64,000 nt of DNA from Pseudomonas graminis (GTDB lineage: Bacteria > Pseudomonadota > Gammaproteobacteria > Pseudomonadales > Pseudomonadaceae). The stretch lies in contig NZ_CP053746.1 of NCBI RefSeq assembly GCF_013201545.1, positions 4,168,501 to 4,232,500 of the forward strand, read 5' to 3'. Both the position numbers and the translations under genes were made by a program. Shown here in pieces: positions 34,006-41,443 of the stretch. Every line of letters starts with the position of its first letter. The stretch's first letter is position 1. The notes under the pieces were generated by a model. The model ran no database searches. It worked only from the letters and a program-made list of their open reading frames with translations, and was not told the origin of the DNA.

Positions 34006-34791
34006 ATGGATTCGAAAACACGGCTTTTTGTCTTCTCTGTCAGCTTGATAGCGATCTCTCTAGCCGGTTGCGATGTCAGCCAAGACATGGCTGTAGAGAA
34101 GGGGAAAGAGATGGTGGCTTCGGCGCTAAAAGATCCCGCTTCGGCCACATTCGGCAGGGTCTTCATGGTTGAGAATCAAACCATTGGTGACTCGCATTAT
34201 GGCCTGTTATGTGGCGAGGTTAATTCAAAAAACTCGTTTGGTGGATTCACAGGTTTTCGCCGGTTCGTGGCGAATTTCAGTTATTCGAAACGCGGCGCGC
34301 TTGAGGTCAGCTACGTTACCCTCGAGGAGGGTGACAGAGCTGCGTTTAACCGAGCAGGAATCTCCTATTTCCAGGACGTATATTGGGATGGGAAATGTGA
34401 GCCACGTGCGCAACCTCCCGCTACAGCAAAAACAGAAGTTCAGACGCCTTTAGTACCTGTGAACCCTGCGCCCCCGCCAACCAAGGCGGCACATCCAGTG
34501 AAGAGCCGGACTCCCAGTCCCCCTCTAGAAGCCAGTGTGCCTACAGCACCTTCGGAGAAGAAAATTTCTGGATGGTCCGTACAGGTTGCCTCTGTTGCGG
34601 ATCGGAGAAAAGCAACATCCATTCGCGACCAGTTGGACTCATCCGGATCGTTGGCTTATGTCACCAGTGCGGCAGGCGTCTATCGCGTATTCTCCGGCCC
34701 CTACGAAACCAGAGCCTTGGCGGAGGCCGCGCTGGCTTCTTTAATGAGAACGCAACAGTTGAGGGGGATCGTAGTTAGAGCTGGGGACTGA
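34006..34791 (+). CDS. Lipoprotein with C-terminal SPOR domain
   Basis: A 261-residue lipoprotein. The signal peptide ends in the lipobox ISLAGC (lipidated C22). The middle segment (about 30-130) has a conserved feel (ALKDPASATFGRVFMVENQ, YGLLCGEVNSKNSFGGFTGFRRF). A Pro-rich linker follows, then a SPOR domain at about 185-261 (GWSVQVASVADRRKATSIRDQL...YRVFSGPYETRALAEAAL). SPOR domains bind peptidoglycan stripped of stem peptides, mainly at the division septum. It should therefore sit in the envelope of the lysogen. The ATG at 34006 is better spaced from AAGGA than the one nine bases earlier. It is isolated on the plus strand in the immunity region, as expected of a lysogenic-conversion gene. 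Confidence 0.8.
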   Translation: MDSKTRLFVFSVSLIAISLAGCDVSQDMAVEKGKEMVASALKDPASATFGRVFMVENQTIGDSHYGLLCGEVNSKNSFGGFTGFRRFVANFSYSKRGALEVSYVTLEEGDRAAFNRAGISYFQDVYWDGKCEPRAQPPATAKTEVQTPLVPVNPAPPPTKAAHPVKSRTPSPPLEASVPTAPSEKKISGWSVQVASVADRRKATSIRDQLDSSGSLAYVTSAAGVYRVFSGPYETRALAEAALASLMRTQQLRGIVVRAGD

Positions 34792-34806
34792 TTTTGAGCG
34801 AACAAA

Positions 34807-34830
34807 AAAAGCCCGCTTCGCGGCGGGCTT
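34807..34830. terminator. Terminator between SPOR and DUF3037 genes
   Basis: Stem GCCCGC/GCGGGC with a short loop, flanked by AAAAAAA on one side and TTTC on the other. It lies between two convergent genes and can serve both, being stronger on the minus strand (long T-run). Confidence 0.75.
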
Positions 34831-34879
34831 TCAATGTGCTAAGCGTTGCCGCGATAGCAAAGGCTAAAGCTAAAGGATT

Positions 34880-35707
34880 CTAATGCAGGATTGGGTGATC
34901 AGCGCCCGCCAAACGGGCCATAAGATTCAGATAGGCCTTTTCTTCCTGCTTGGAAGCGATGTTGAAAATGGAGCTACTGTAATCTTCGGCCAGATTAAGA
35001 TGAGATTGAATTTCTTTTTCTCTGGCGCTCGATGCGGAGTAAACGAAATAGCATCCCGAATCTTGTCCTAAATGCTTTTTGCCCTCCATGAATGTCATGA
35101 CCTTGAGGGTGGTTTCCTTAAACTTTGCTGATAAGTCGTTGACATTGTAGTCAATGACTTCGCTGATATGAAACTTTCCATTTTTCAACAAAAAATCAGC
35201 TGTGAATCCGGACTTATCACTAAAGTTATAGTTCTGAACTACCTTGTGAAAGCTAAGTTCTTCGGCGCTTTTCGCAAGCAGATTCATTGCTTCGAATTTG
35301 TGTTTAATCAGTGTTTGTATTCTTGAAGACTTTTTCACGCCTTCTCTGGTGCTGAATGGCTTGACGAGTTCGTTGAACAGCCGGTTTATCTGCGACTCAT
35401 ATTGTGATTCGTGATCAATTGAAAACGTTGCTTTGGTGCTTATCTTAAAAGCATTCTTGAACATTGCTAAAAACTCTAGCGTAGCCGCCTGTGTTCTACA
35501 TATGCTCTTGGCCTGCTCGAGCACATATTCGAATTCAGTAAGGTCACTTAGGCTGGATGCCCCATCGAGCAGTCGTAGCTTGGCTGCTCCATTTAGGACT
35601 CTAAACTCCATACCATCTTTGCCAAAAATGATTAGCCCGATATTTACAATCTCGCCACGCTTAGGGTTGGGCATGTATCTTATGAGAGAGTAATCATAGG
35701 TAATCAT
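34880..35707 (-). CDS. DUF3037-family protein, partner of the HipA-like kinase
   Basis: A 275-residue protein starting MITYDYSLIRYMPNPKRGEIVNIGLIIFGKDG, the hallmark of DUF3037. A helical remainder follows without catalytic motifs I can name. DUF3037 genes are known as neighbours of small HipA-like kinase genes; their role is not established. It begins two bases past the kinase stop; a TTG at 35713 is better spaced from AAGGA and would add two residues. The gene is AT-rich. It lies downstream of the repressor and kinase on the same strand, so the lysogen probably expresses all three together. Confidence 0.8.
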   Translation of the reverse strand: MITYDYSLIRYMPNPKRGEIVNIGLIIFGKDGMEFRVLNGAAKLRLLDGASSLSDLTEFEYVLEQAKSICRTQAATLEFLAMFKNAFKISTKATFSIDHESQYESQINRLFNELVKPFSTREGVKKSSRIQTLIKHKFEAMNLLAKSAEELSFHKVVQNYNFSDKSGFTADFLLKNGKFHISEVIDYNVNDLSAKFKETTLKVMTFMEGKKHLGQDSGCYFVYSASSAREKEIQSHLNLAEDYSSSIFNIASKQEEKAYLNLMARLAGADHPILH

Positions 35708-35709
35708 GA

Positions 35710-36525
35710 TCAAAGCATTCCTTTCAAAAATTCAATTCTTTCCACTCGTGCATGGGAGCCCCACCAATCTAGGAACATTCCGCGGTTCTCTGCAGGCATC
35801 CACTCAGCTGGAAAGTTCGAAATGATAGTATCGATATCGTCGACCGTCAATAAATGGATTTTGTCAAGGCATTTCTCTGCCTCACGTTTATCATATTGTC
35901 CGTAATGGCGGATTGCGTTGATGCCCGTGAAGGTGTTGCAATCTTCCGTGGCTTCGAATCCGAAAGGATTGAATGCAAACCACGCGCGACTAAAATCAAA
36001 CGCTAGTCCGATCTTCCCGCTATAACTCGGGCGGAATATGTAATTGCCGAAATGCCGGTCGACGTTGTTAACAAAAAGATCTAACGCATATACTTTGCTG
36101 AAAAAGGCTTTAAGCCCCACAATTGGAATCTCGCCTGAGAGGATACGGATTATTTCCGTGCGATCCTTGAGAGTTTCAACTCCACCCTCCCAAGCGGATC
36201 CGAATGCTAAAGAACCGTCGTGAAGCTCAATAACATCAAAATCGGGGGTGCCTATGAGAATGCGACGCGCAAGTTGATAGCAGAAAGCTTCTGAAGCGGG
36301 GACCATTCCATTGCCGTCGCTAATTGTCTTGACAGCATAATCCTTGCCATTCTCGGCAAGACCGATCATGCCTAGATCCGCAGACCCTTGGTCGTTCGGA
36401 TACGTGTTGATCAAGGCTATTGGAAATAGCTGCCTCTGAAACATTTGAGGACGCTGCTCAAGTGAGTCATTCACGTCATCTGGCTTTTGTTCTTGCGGCT
36501 GGGCGTCGTCTGTTCTGCTTGTCAT
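35710..36525 (-). CDS. HipA-like kinase in the immunity region
   Basis: A 271-residue protein of the compact HipA-like kinase type. It has an ATP-binding lysine in KDYAVK (K66), the catalytic loop FVNNVDRHFGNYIF (D156, N161) and a metal-binding AFDFSRAW (D177). It would phosphorylate a protein target. HipA relatives phosphorylate aminoacyl-tRNA synthetases or other translation proteins and cause growth arrest. There is no HipB-like antitoxin gene beside it; the neighbours are the phage repressor (40 bases upstream) and DUF3037 (downstream). Low GC marks it as foreign to both phage and host. The position matches lambda rexA. Confidence 0.8.
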   Translation of the reverse strand: MTSRTDDAQPQEQKPDDVNDSLEQRPQMFQRQLFPIALINTYPNDQGSADLGMIGLAENGKDYAVKTISDGNGMVPASEAFCYQLARRILIGTPDFDVIELHDGSLAFGSAWEGGVETLKDRTEIIRILSGEIPIVGLKAFFSKVYALDLFVNNVDRHFGNYIFRPSYSGKIGLAFDFSRAWFAFNPFGFEATEDCNTFTGINAIRHYGQYDKREAEKCLDKIHLLTVDDIDTIISNFPAEWMPAENRGMFLDWWGSHARVERIEFLKGML

Positions 36526-36564
36526 GGTCAAATTCCGTTTTGTGGTAATGAGGAGGTTAAGTGG

Positions 36565-37437
36565 CTAAATTAAAGTCGCGTTCCAGACAAGAAGCGCGCG
36601 AGCCTGGATGTCAGCATCTTTCGCCCGGATCGATTGCGGAGGAAAGCGGGTGTCGTCTGAAATCATGCTTAACTCCCCTTCGCCAACCCACTGCAGTCGC
36701 TTTATGTAATGACGATCTTCCCAGCAGAACATGTAGATCCCATCCCCGGCGAACTCCCGCACGCTCGTATCCACCAGCATTGGGTCGCGATGCTTGATGG
36801 TCGGTGCCATCGACTGACCCCAGCCCGTAACCAGCTTCAGGTCACGAGGCTCTCTGAACTCTACCCCCATATCGCGAAGATGACGCGGACTGACGCGCAC
36901 ATCTTGCAAAATTTCCGGATAATGGTGTGGGGTGTATGCGCCACCCACTGCTGCACGCATATCCAAGTGGGTAATCCACACTTCGTCCCCAACAGCACCT
37001 GGCCTGCACGAGTCGTGCTCCATGACTTCGCCTCGATCAGCTGATTTAGCAGCAGCAAGCAACCTTGCCTTGACGTCTTCAGCAATACCTTTGCCCTGCT
37101 TATCCAGCAGTTGGCGGACTAGATCCAAAGCCGTAGCGCTCTCCCCACGTTCAACAGCCTGCTCACTGGCGACGGTCAGGCCGTTAATTTCTTTGGCGAG
37201 ACGCTTGCTGAATTTCTCAACTGGCACACCGAGCAAACGCGAGAAGACTACTGCGAATTTCGCGTTCAGCGGGTTGGTGCCGTTCAGATACATGGCGACC
37301 GCTGCCGCAGAGATGTCAGCTGACTCCGCAAGGCTGGCTTGGGTGAGTCCGAGGGCATTCTTTCTCGACACGAATAGCGCCTTGGCGGCGTCGCACTCGG
37401 CTTTCAGCTCCGGGGATAATTCTTTCTTTTTACTCAT
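36565..37437 (-). CDS. CI-type repressor with S24 peptidase domain
   Basis: A 290-residue prophage repressor. The N-terminal XRE helix-turn-helix is at about 20-75 (LGLTQASLAESADISAAAVAMYLNGTNP) and the C-terminal LexA-like S24 domain has S209 (TGWGQSMAPTIKHRDPML) and K246 (RHYIKRLQW). On DNA damage, RecA should trigger self-cleavage and induction. The cleavage site is probably in the AAVGG segment near 162-166. It should bind the TAACCG..CGGTTA operators on both sides. There is no ribosome site before the ATG, and the likely promoter places the transcript start at the ATG itself. Confidence 0.92.
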   Translation of the reverse strand: MSKKKELSPELKAECDAAKALFVSRKNALGLTQASLAESADISAAAVAMYLNGTNPLNAKFAVVFSRLLGVPVEKFSKRLAKEINGLTVASEQAVERGESATALDLVRQLLDKQGKGIAEDVKARLLAAAKSADRGEVMEHDSCRPGAVGDEVWITHLDMRAAVGGAYTPHHYPEILQDVRVSPRHLRDMGVEFREPRDLKLVTGWGQSMAPTIKHRDPMLVDTSVREFAGDGIYMFCWEDRHYIKRLQWVGEGELSMISDDTRFPPQSIRAKDADIQARALLVWNATLI

Positions 37438-37444
37438 GCGCGAA

Positions 37445-37450
37445 ATTTAA
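37445..37450 (-). promoter_or_regulatory. Probable repressor-maintenance promoter (-10)
   Basis: On the minus strand TTAAAT lies seven bases before the repressor ATG, so the transcript would start at or next to the A of ATG (leaderless, like lambda cI from PRM). The -35 region (GCGCAA) is poor and sits beside the middle operator, as expected for a promoter activated by repressor. Confidence 0.5.
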
Positions 37451-37509
37451 CCGTTGGTTACATTATTTGCGCTAACCGGCGGTATTGCTCATAAGCTAAC
37501 CGGCGGTTA
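37448..37509. promoter_or_regulatory. Right operators (three sites)
   Basis: TAACCGTTGGTTA (37448-37460), TAACCGGCGGTA (37473-37484) and TAACCGGCGGTTA (37497-37509) are spaced about 24.5 bases centre to centre between the divergent repressor and Cro-like genes. This is the lambda OR layout. The same palindrome recurs at OL, 3.8 kb to the left. Confidence 0.87.
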
Positions 37510-37513
37510 ATAT
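37485..37513 (+). promoter_or_regulatory. Rightward early promoter (PR analogue)
   Basis: TTGCTC at 37485 and TAATAT at 37508 are separated by 17 bases. The operator at 37497-37509 covers the spacer and -10, so bound repressor would block it. It would drive cro, cII, O and the genes beyond. Confidence 0.78.
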
Positions 37514-37544
37514 CTACAAACAAACCGCTTGTCGAGGCAGAGAA

Positions 37545-37751
37545 ATGAAAAAGATCCCATTGCCAGAGCTGGTCGAGCGAATGGGGCAGTCCGCAGTGGC
37601 CAAAGGTCTCGGCGTCAGCGCTCCAGCTATTTCAAAAGCCCTGAAAGCAGCCCGGGAAATTCTCGTTGTCGAACACGAAAACGGGACGATGACAGCGGAA
37701 GAAATTCGTCCGTTCCCGTGCCAGCTCGCGCCCCAGCGAACCGCCGCCTGA
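37545..37751 (+). CDS. Cro-like repressor
   Basis: A 68-residue protein (MKKIPLPELVERMGQSAVAKGLGVSAPAISKALKAA...) with a Cro-type helix-turn-helix. It is the first gene of the rightward operon and divergent from the repressor. By position it should turn down repressor synthesis from the right operators and favour lytic growth. The ATG at 37545 follows GAGGCAGAGAA. Confidence 0.85.
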   Translation: MKKIPLPELVERMGQSAVAKGLGVSAPAISKALKAAREILVVEHENGTMTAEEIRPFPCQLAPQRTAA

Positions 37752-38018
37752 ACGTGCTGCGCGCTGAGCGAGAACGTCGCTCTTTCGAAGTCTCGGAGAG
37801 CCTTTCGGGCCTCTAGATCATGCGCCTCGTTTGCCGTCGCGCAAGGTGATTCGACACGCGTTTAGATCTGGGGCAGGGCGGATCCCACGGGGCCAACCTC
37901 ACAGCGCAGTGCTTGGGTTTTGAAGAGTTGTTCACTGGTACCCAAGCGAGCAAGTCGCAGGCCAATGATCAGGTAACTGGTGACACTCCACCACGCGAGA
38001 AAAACAGAGGTTTTCGCA

Positions 38019-38450
38019 ATGGAAGATTTTGAAAGAACGCTTCACCGCGAGGTGAAGGCCGGCGGCGGTACCGCGCTGGCCAAGCGTATAGGCGTCAACG
38101 AAACACGACTGCTGGACTGCGCCAACCCGAACAGGGAAGCGCACCGCATGAACCTGGAGCTGTTCGGCCAGGTGCTCACGCATCTGTCTGACGCCGGGCG
38201 CCGTAGCGTGCTGGCTGCGCTGGCGAATGAGTTCGGCTTCGACATCATCCCCAGAGTGACGCCGCCGCCTCAGGCGCTCACTGCGTCGTTGATCAACGTC
38301 GGCAAGGAAGTCGCCGATCTGACGATCGCGGTTCACCAGGCGCTGGGCGACAACCACGTCAGCACCTTTGAGAAATCCCAGATCCGCGTCGAGATAGACC
38401 ACGTTCGCAAGAGCCTGGACGTGATGGACGCATCGGTTCGGGCAGCCTGA
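38019..38450 (+). CDS. Phage CII-type regulator
   Basis: A 143-residue protein of the phage regulatory CII family (MEDFERTLHREVKAGGGTALAKRIGVNETRLLDCANPNREAHRMNLELF). The N-terminal helix-turn-helix reads like a recogniser of direct repeats, and a helical tail may form the oligomer. By position it should activate lysogeny promoters during infection. About 270 bases without a clear gene precede it. Confidence 0.82.
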   Translation: MEDFERTLHREVKAGGGTALAKRIGVNETRLLDCANPNREAHRMNLELFGQVLTHLSDAGRRSVLAALANEFGFDIIPRVTPPPQALTASLINVGKEVADLTIAVHQALGDNHVSTFEKSQIRVEIDHVRKSLDVMDASVRAA

Positions 38451-38465
38451 ATTTCGGACATAAAA

Positions 38466-38487
38466 AAACCGCCGGGCAGGGCGGTTT
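38466..38487. terminator. Hairpin between CII and O genes
   Basis: AAACCGCC / GGGCGGTTT with a five-base loop. A seven-A run precedes it on the plus strand, so it would terminate best in the leftward direction. Rightward termination would be partial, like lambda tR1. Confidence 0.6.
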
Positions 38488-38513
38488 GATCAAAACGGTA
38501 AGCGAGAAAAATC

Positions 38514-39359
38514 ATGACAAACATTGTCTCCTTTGACAAGTCCCGAGGGTTTACCCGGATGGACAACGATTTGATGGACGCCTTGATGGCCATCGACTTG
38601 CCAGGCCGGGAGCTGAAGGTCGCGCTGTTCATCGCCAAGGCCACGATCAACTTCCAGATGGGTGCATTGCGGATCAAGGCCACAGACGTCGCCAAAGCGA
38701 CCCACCTGCATCCTGACGTCGCATCCAAGGCGATCAGTCATCTGCTCAAGCGCAGGGTCATCTATCGAGAGGGCGGGTCGCGCGGTGACATCGGGCTTTG
38801 CGACACGAAGGAGTGGGTTTATGCCGAGCGTCCGAGTCGGATCAACCGGTCTGACTCGGATCAAATGGGCCGAGTCGTACTTTTCGCGAGTCAGACCAAA
38901 ACCGACGACTCCCTTCTCTATTCCAAGAAATCGAACCCCAAAGTAACTCTTCCTTCGGAAGAGGTTACTTGCCCCCCGCAGCAGCCGTCGGCTGAGAAAA
39001 CCGAGCGCAAGAAGCCGTTCGGCAAGCGCGACATGCTCGCCGCCAACCCCCACGGAATTCCCGAGCCGCTGCTGGACGATTACCTCGCTGTGCGGAAGGC
39101 CAAGCGTGCGCCGATCACCGCACGCATCTGGTCCACCCTGAACACCAAGCTCGCTGGGTGCAAAGCTTTCGGCATCGGCGCCGAGCAGGCGCTGACCATC
39201 GCCGTCGACTCGGGGTGGCAAGGCTTCGAAGTGGACTGGGTCACCCGCCGCATCGGTGGTCACTCCCACGCCGCACCGTCCCGTCACACCGCGCTGGGCC
39301 AGATCGACCACCACGCCAACCTGGGGGAGGCAAACGCCGATGGCTCGTACCGCATCTGA
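38514..39359 (+). CDS. O-like replication initiator
   Basis: A 281-residue protein whose N-terminal 110 residues are a replication protein O winged-helix domain (KSRGFTRMDNDLMDALMAIDLPGRELKVALFIAKATINFQMG, ATHLHPDVASKAISHLLKRRVIYREG). It should bind origin iterons, which in lambda lie inside the O gene; four spaced repeats occur here at 38834-38895, in the coding part for the linker. The C-terminal part probably contacts the helicase loader encoded next. The start of that loader gene lies inside the end of this gene. Confidence 0.88.
   Translation: MTNIVSFDKSRGFTRMDNDLMDALMAIDLPGRELKVALFIAKATINFQMGALRIKATDVAKATHLHPDVASKAISHLLKRRVIYREGGSRGDIGLCDTKEWVYAERPSRINRSDSDQMGRVVLFASQTKTDDSLLYSKKSNPKVTLPSEEVTCPPQQPSAEKTERKKPFGKRDMLAANPHGIPEPLLDDYLAVRKAKRAPITARIWSTLNTKLAGCKAFGIGAEQALTIAVDSGWQGFEVDWVTRRIGGHSHAAPSRHTALGQIDHHANLGEANADGSYRI
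38834..38895. repeat. Possible origin iterons inside the O gene
   Basis: GAGTCGGATCAA (38834), GACTCGGATCAA (38853), GAGTCGTAC (38872) and GAGTCAGAC (38888) recur at spacings of 19, 19 and 16 bases. They lie in the linker of the O-like protein, as in lambda. The match weakens in the last two copies. Confidence 0.5.
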
Positions 39360-40158
39360 GGTTGTGAGCCTGGTCGGGACGCTGGGCCAGGTGCTCAAGT
39401 CCGAAAAGCGCAGCTGCGCCACCCACGGCGACTACACCGATCACCTGACCGGTTTGGGCAAAGCCCGGTCCGCTGCCTGGCATGGCTGCAATCGCTGCAA
39501 TGCGGCAAACCGCGCTGAAGACACGCGTCGGGAACAGCAAAGGCTGATTCGCGACAACTTGCGGCGATCGATTGAGGGCCGGGTAGGACGCTCCTGCATT
39601 CCGCGGCGTTTTTCGGACCGGTCACTGGCTGGATTCTGCGTAGACGGGGAAGGGCAGGCCAGTGCACTCCGAATCTGCACGGATTACGCGGAGAACTTTC
39701 TCGCCCACGCTCGAATGGGCCGTAGCCTGATGCTGCTCGGGACCGTTGGCACGGGTAAAACTCACTTGGCGACGGCGATCGGCAACCACGTCATACGCCG
39801 CTTGGGCATGACAGCGCTGTACCTGACCGCCAGTTCGGCGTTCCGCCACGTCAAGGCATCCTTCGGCAGCGACAGCCCTCACACCGAGGTGCAGGCCTAC
39901 GCGCTTTTCGAGTCGCCGGACCTGCTGATCCTCGACGAGGTGGGCGTTCAGAACGTGACCGAGTTCGAGAGGACGGTGATGTTCGAGATGATCAACTCAC
40001 GCTACGAAGCCATGAAACCCACCATTGTGATTTCCAACCGGGGCAAGGACGAGCTGCCGACTTACATGGGTGACCGCGTCGTGGATCGCCTGCGCGAGAA
40101 CGGCGGGAAGCTGGTGCTGTTCACTTGGGAGTCGCAGCGCGGCAAGGAGGATGTTTGA
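39340..40158 (+). CDS. DnaC-like helicase loader
   Basis: A 272-residue AAA+ ATPase that should load host DnaB helicase at the phage origin. The N-terminal half has a zinc-like CATHGDYTDHL...HGCNRCNAANR. The ATPase has Walker A GTVGTGKTHLA, Walker B LLILDEVG and sensor 1 PTIVISNRG. The ATG at 39340 lies inside the O gene's end behind GGGGGAGG. Together with O it replaces the lambda O-P pair. Confidence 0.92.
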   Translation: MARTASEVVSLVGTLGQVLKSEKRSCATHGDYTDHLTGLGKARSAAWHGCNRCNAANRAEDTRREQQRLIRDNLRRSIEGRVGRSCIPRRFSDRSLAGFCVDGEGQASALRICTDYAENFLAHARMGRSLMLLGTVGTGKTHLATAIGNHVIRRLGMTALYLTASSAFRHVKASFGSDSPHTEVQAYALFESPDLLILDEVGVQNVTEFERTVMFEMINSRYEAMKPTIVISNRGKDELPTYMGDRVVDRLRENGGKLVLFTWESQRGKEDV

Positions 40159-40361
40159 TGGCTGACTATTCGAAATTGAAGGCGCTGGCTCAGAAACAGG
40201 TCAACCCCGCGAACTGGTTTCAACCTGGCGAAGTGGTCGCGGGCATAGAGCCTGAAGACCTGGAGTACATCGCGGCCGCTAATCCAGCAGTGGTGCTGAA
40301 GCTGATCACCGAAGTCGAAGCCCTGCGTGCGCAGATCCAGACCCTGCAGGCTTCACCATGA
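40158..40361 (+). CDS. Small hypothetical phage protein
   Basis: A 67-residue protein (MADYSKLKALAQKQVNPANWFQPGEVVAGIEPEDLEYIAAANP...) with a C-terminal helix. The start overlaps the loader stop (TGATG) and the end overlaps ninB (ATGA). It resembles the N-terminal part of Ea22-type phage proteins from memory. Function unknown. Confidence 0.65.
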   Translation: MADYSKLKALAQKQVNPANWFQPGEVVAGIEPEDLEYIAAANPAVVLKLITEVEALRAQIQTLQASP

Positions 40362-40759
40362 CTGAGTTCGCCCTCAAGTCGCCTGCCGATATCGCCCGCA
40401 TCGTGGGCTATCTGCACGGTACCGATCTGTCCAAGCCGAAGCTGGTTGTGATCAAGGACGAGAAACGCCCGGATATCAGCAATCGCAAGATGTGGGCGAT
40501 GCTGCGCGACGTGTCACAGCAGGTCGACTGGTACGGCAAGAAGCTCTCGGATGAGGACTGGAAACACGTTTTCAGCGCCTCGGTCGAGAAGCAGCGCGCA
40601 GTGCCTGGGCTCGATGGCGGGTTTGTCGTTCTCGGCATCTCTACCCGCAAGCAGTCGCAGCAGTGGTTCAGCGATCTGTTCGAAGTCATGCATGCGTTCG
40701 GCGCGGAGCATGGGGTGCGGTGGACGCAGGCTGATCTGTGGGGTGGCCGGTATGACTGA
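40358..40759 (+). CDS. ninB: NinB-family recombination protein
   Basis: A 133-residue protein of the NinB (Orf) family (KPKLVVIKDEKRPDISNRKMWAMLRDVSQQVDWYGKKLSDEDWKHVFSA, then GGFVVLGISTRKQS). In lambda Orf binds single-stranded DNA and can replace RecFOR in phage recombination. Coupled by ATGA to the gene before and overlapping the 32-codon gene after. Confidence 0.92.
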   Translation: MTEFALKSPADIARIVGYLHGTDLSKPKLVVIKDEKRPDISNRKMWAMLRDVSQQVDWYGKKLSDEDWKHVFSASVEKQRAVPGLDGGFVVLGISTRKQSQQWFSDLFEVMHAFGAEHGVRWTQADLWGGRYD

Positions 40760-40850
40760 GTTGGCCAAGGTCTTCCATCAGGCCGGCGCCATGCTCGCGC
40801 GCCTTCATGACTTGCCTCCCGGCCGCCGATGGTCTGGAGGTGAGTTGTGA
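40752..40850 (+). CDS. 32-residue ORF coupled to ninB and ninG
   Basis: ATG at 40752 lies inside the ninB end and the frame runs 32 residues (MTELAKVFHQAGAMLARLHDL...) to a TGA that overlaps the GTG of ninG. The coupling at both ends suggests it is translated. Function unknown. Confidence 0.5.
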   Translation: MTELAKVFHQAGAMLARLHDLPPGRRWSGGEL

Positions 40851-41443
40851 TCGGACAGGCAGCTAAGAAGTCGCCGCTGACGCGCAGGAAACGCCAGTGC
40901 GCCAATCCCGCATGCACTGCTGAGTTCGTTCCGTTCCAACTGGGCCAGAAGGTTTGCACTTGGCAGTGCGGCCTGGCCATCGCCGTTACGAATCAGGATA
41001 AGGCCCGCAAGGCGCTCGCCCAGCGCGAGCGGCGGGAGGTCAGGGCGCGAAAGGAAAAACTGAAGTCCAGATCCGAGCACCTGAAGGACACGCAAGCAGC
41101 CTTCAACGCTTGGGTGCGCGCCCGTGACGCCGGACAGCCTTGCATCAGTTGCGGCCGCTTCCACCAAGGCAAGAACGACGCCGGGCACTACCGCACTGTG
41201 GCAAGCGCGCCAGAGCTCCGCTTCGAGCCGCTGAATTGCCATCTGCAGTGCTCGCCATGCAACACGCACAAGTCGGGCGACATCGTGAACTACCGGATCA
41301 GCCTGGTGCTGCGCATCGGTGCGGAGAAGGTCGCGTGGCTGGAAGGTCCGCACGCGCCGAAGAAATACACGGTCAGTGACCTCAAGGCGCTGACTGCGCA
41401 TTACCGGGAACTGACCAGAGCACTTAAGAGGGGAGCAGCATGA
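40847..41443 (+). CDS. ninG: NinG-family recombination protein
   Basis: A 198-residue NinG (Rap) protein, in lambda a nuclease that cuts branched recombination intermediates. Zinc-like motifs are CANPACTAEFVPFQLGQKVC near the N-terminus and CISCGRFHQGKNDAGHY...CHLQCSPCNTHKSG later. The GTG start overlaps the gene before. Full family length. Confidence 0.92.
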   Translation: MIGQAAKKSPLTRRKRQCANPACTAEFVPFQLGQKVCTWQCGLAIAVTNQDKARKALAQRERREVRARKEKLKSRSEHLKDTQAAFNAWVRARDAGQPCISCGRFHQGKNDAGHYRTVASAPELRFEPLNCHLQCSPCNTHKSGDIVNYRISLVLRIGAEKVAWLEGPHAPKKYTVSDLKALTAHYRELTRALKRGAA

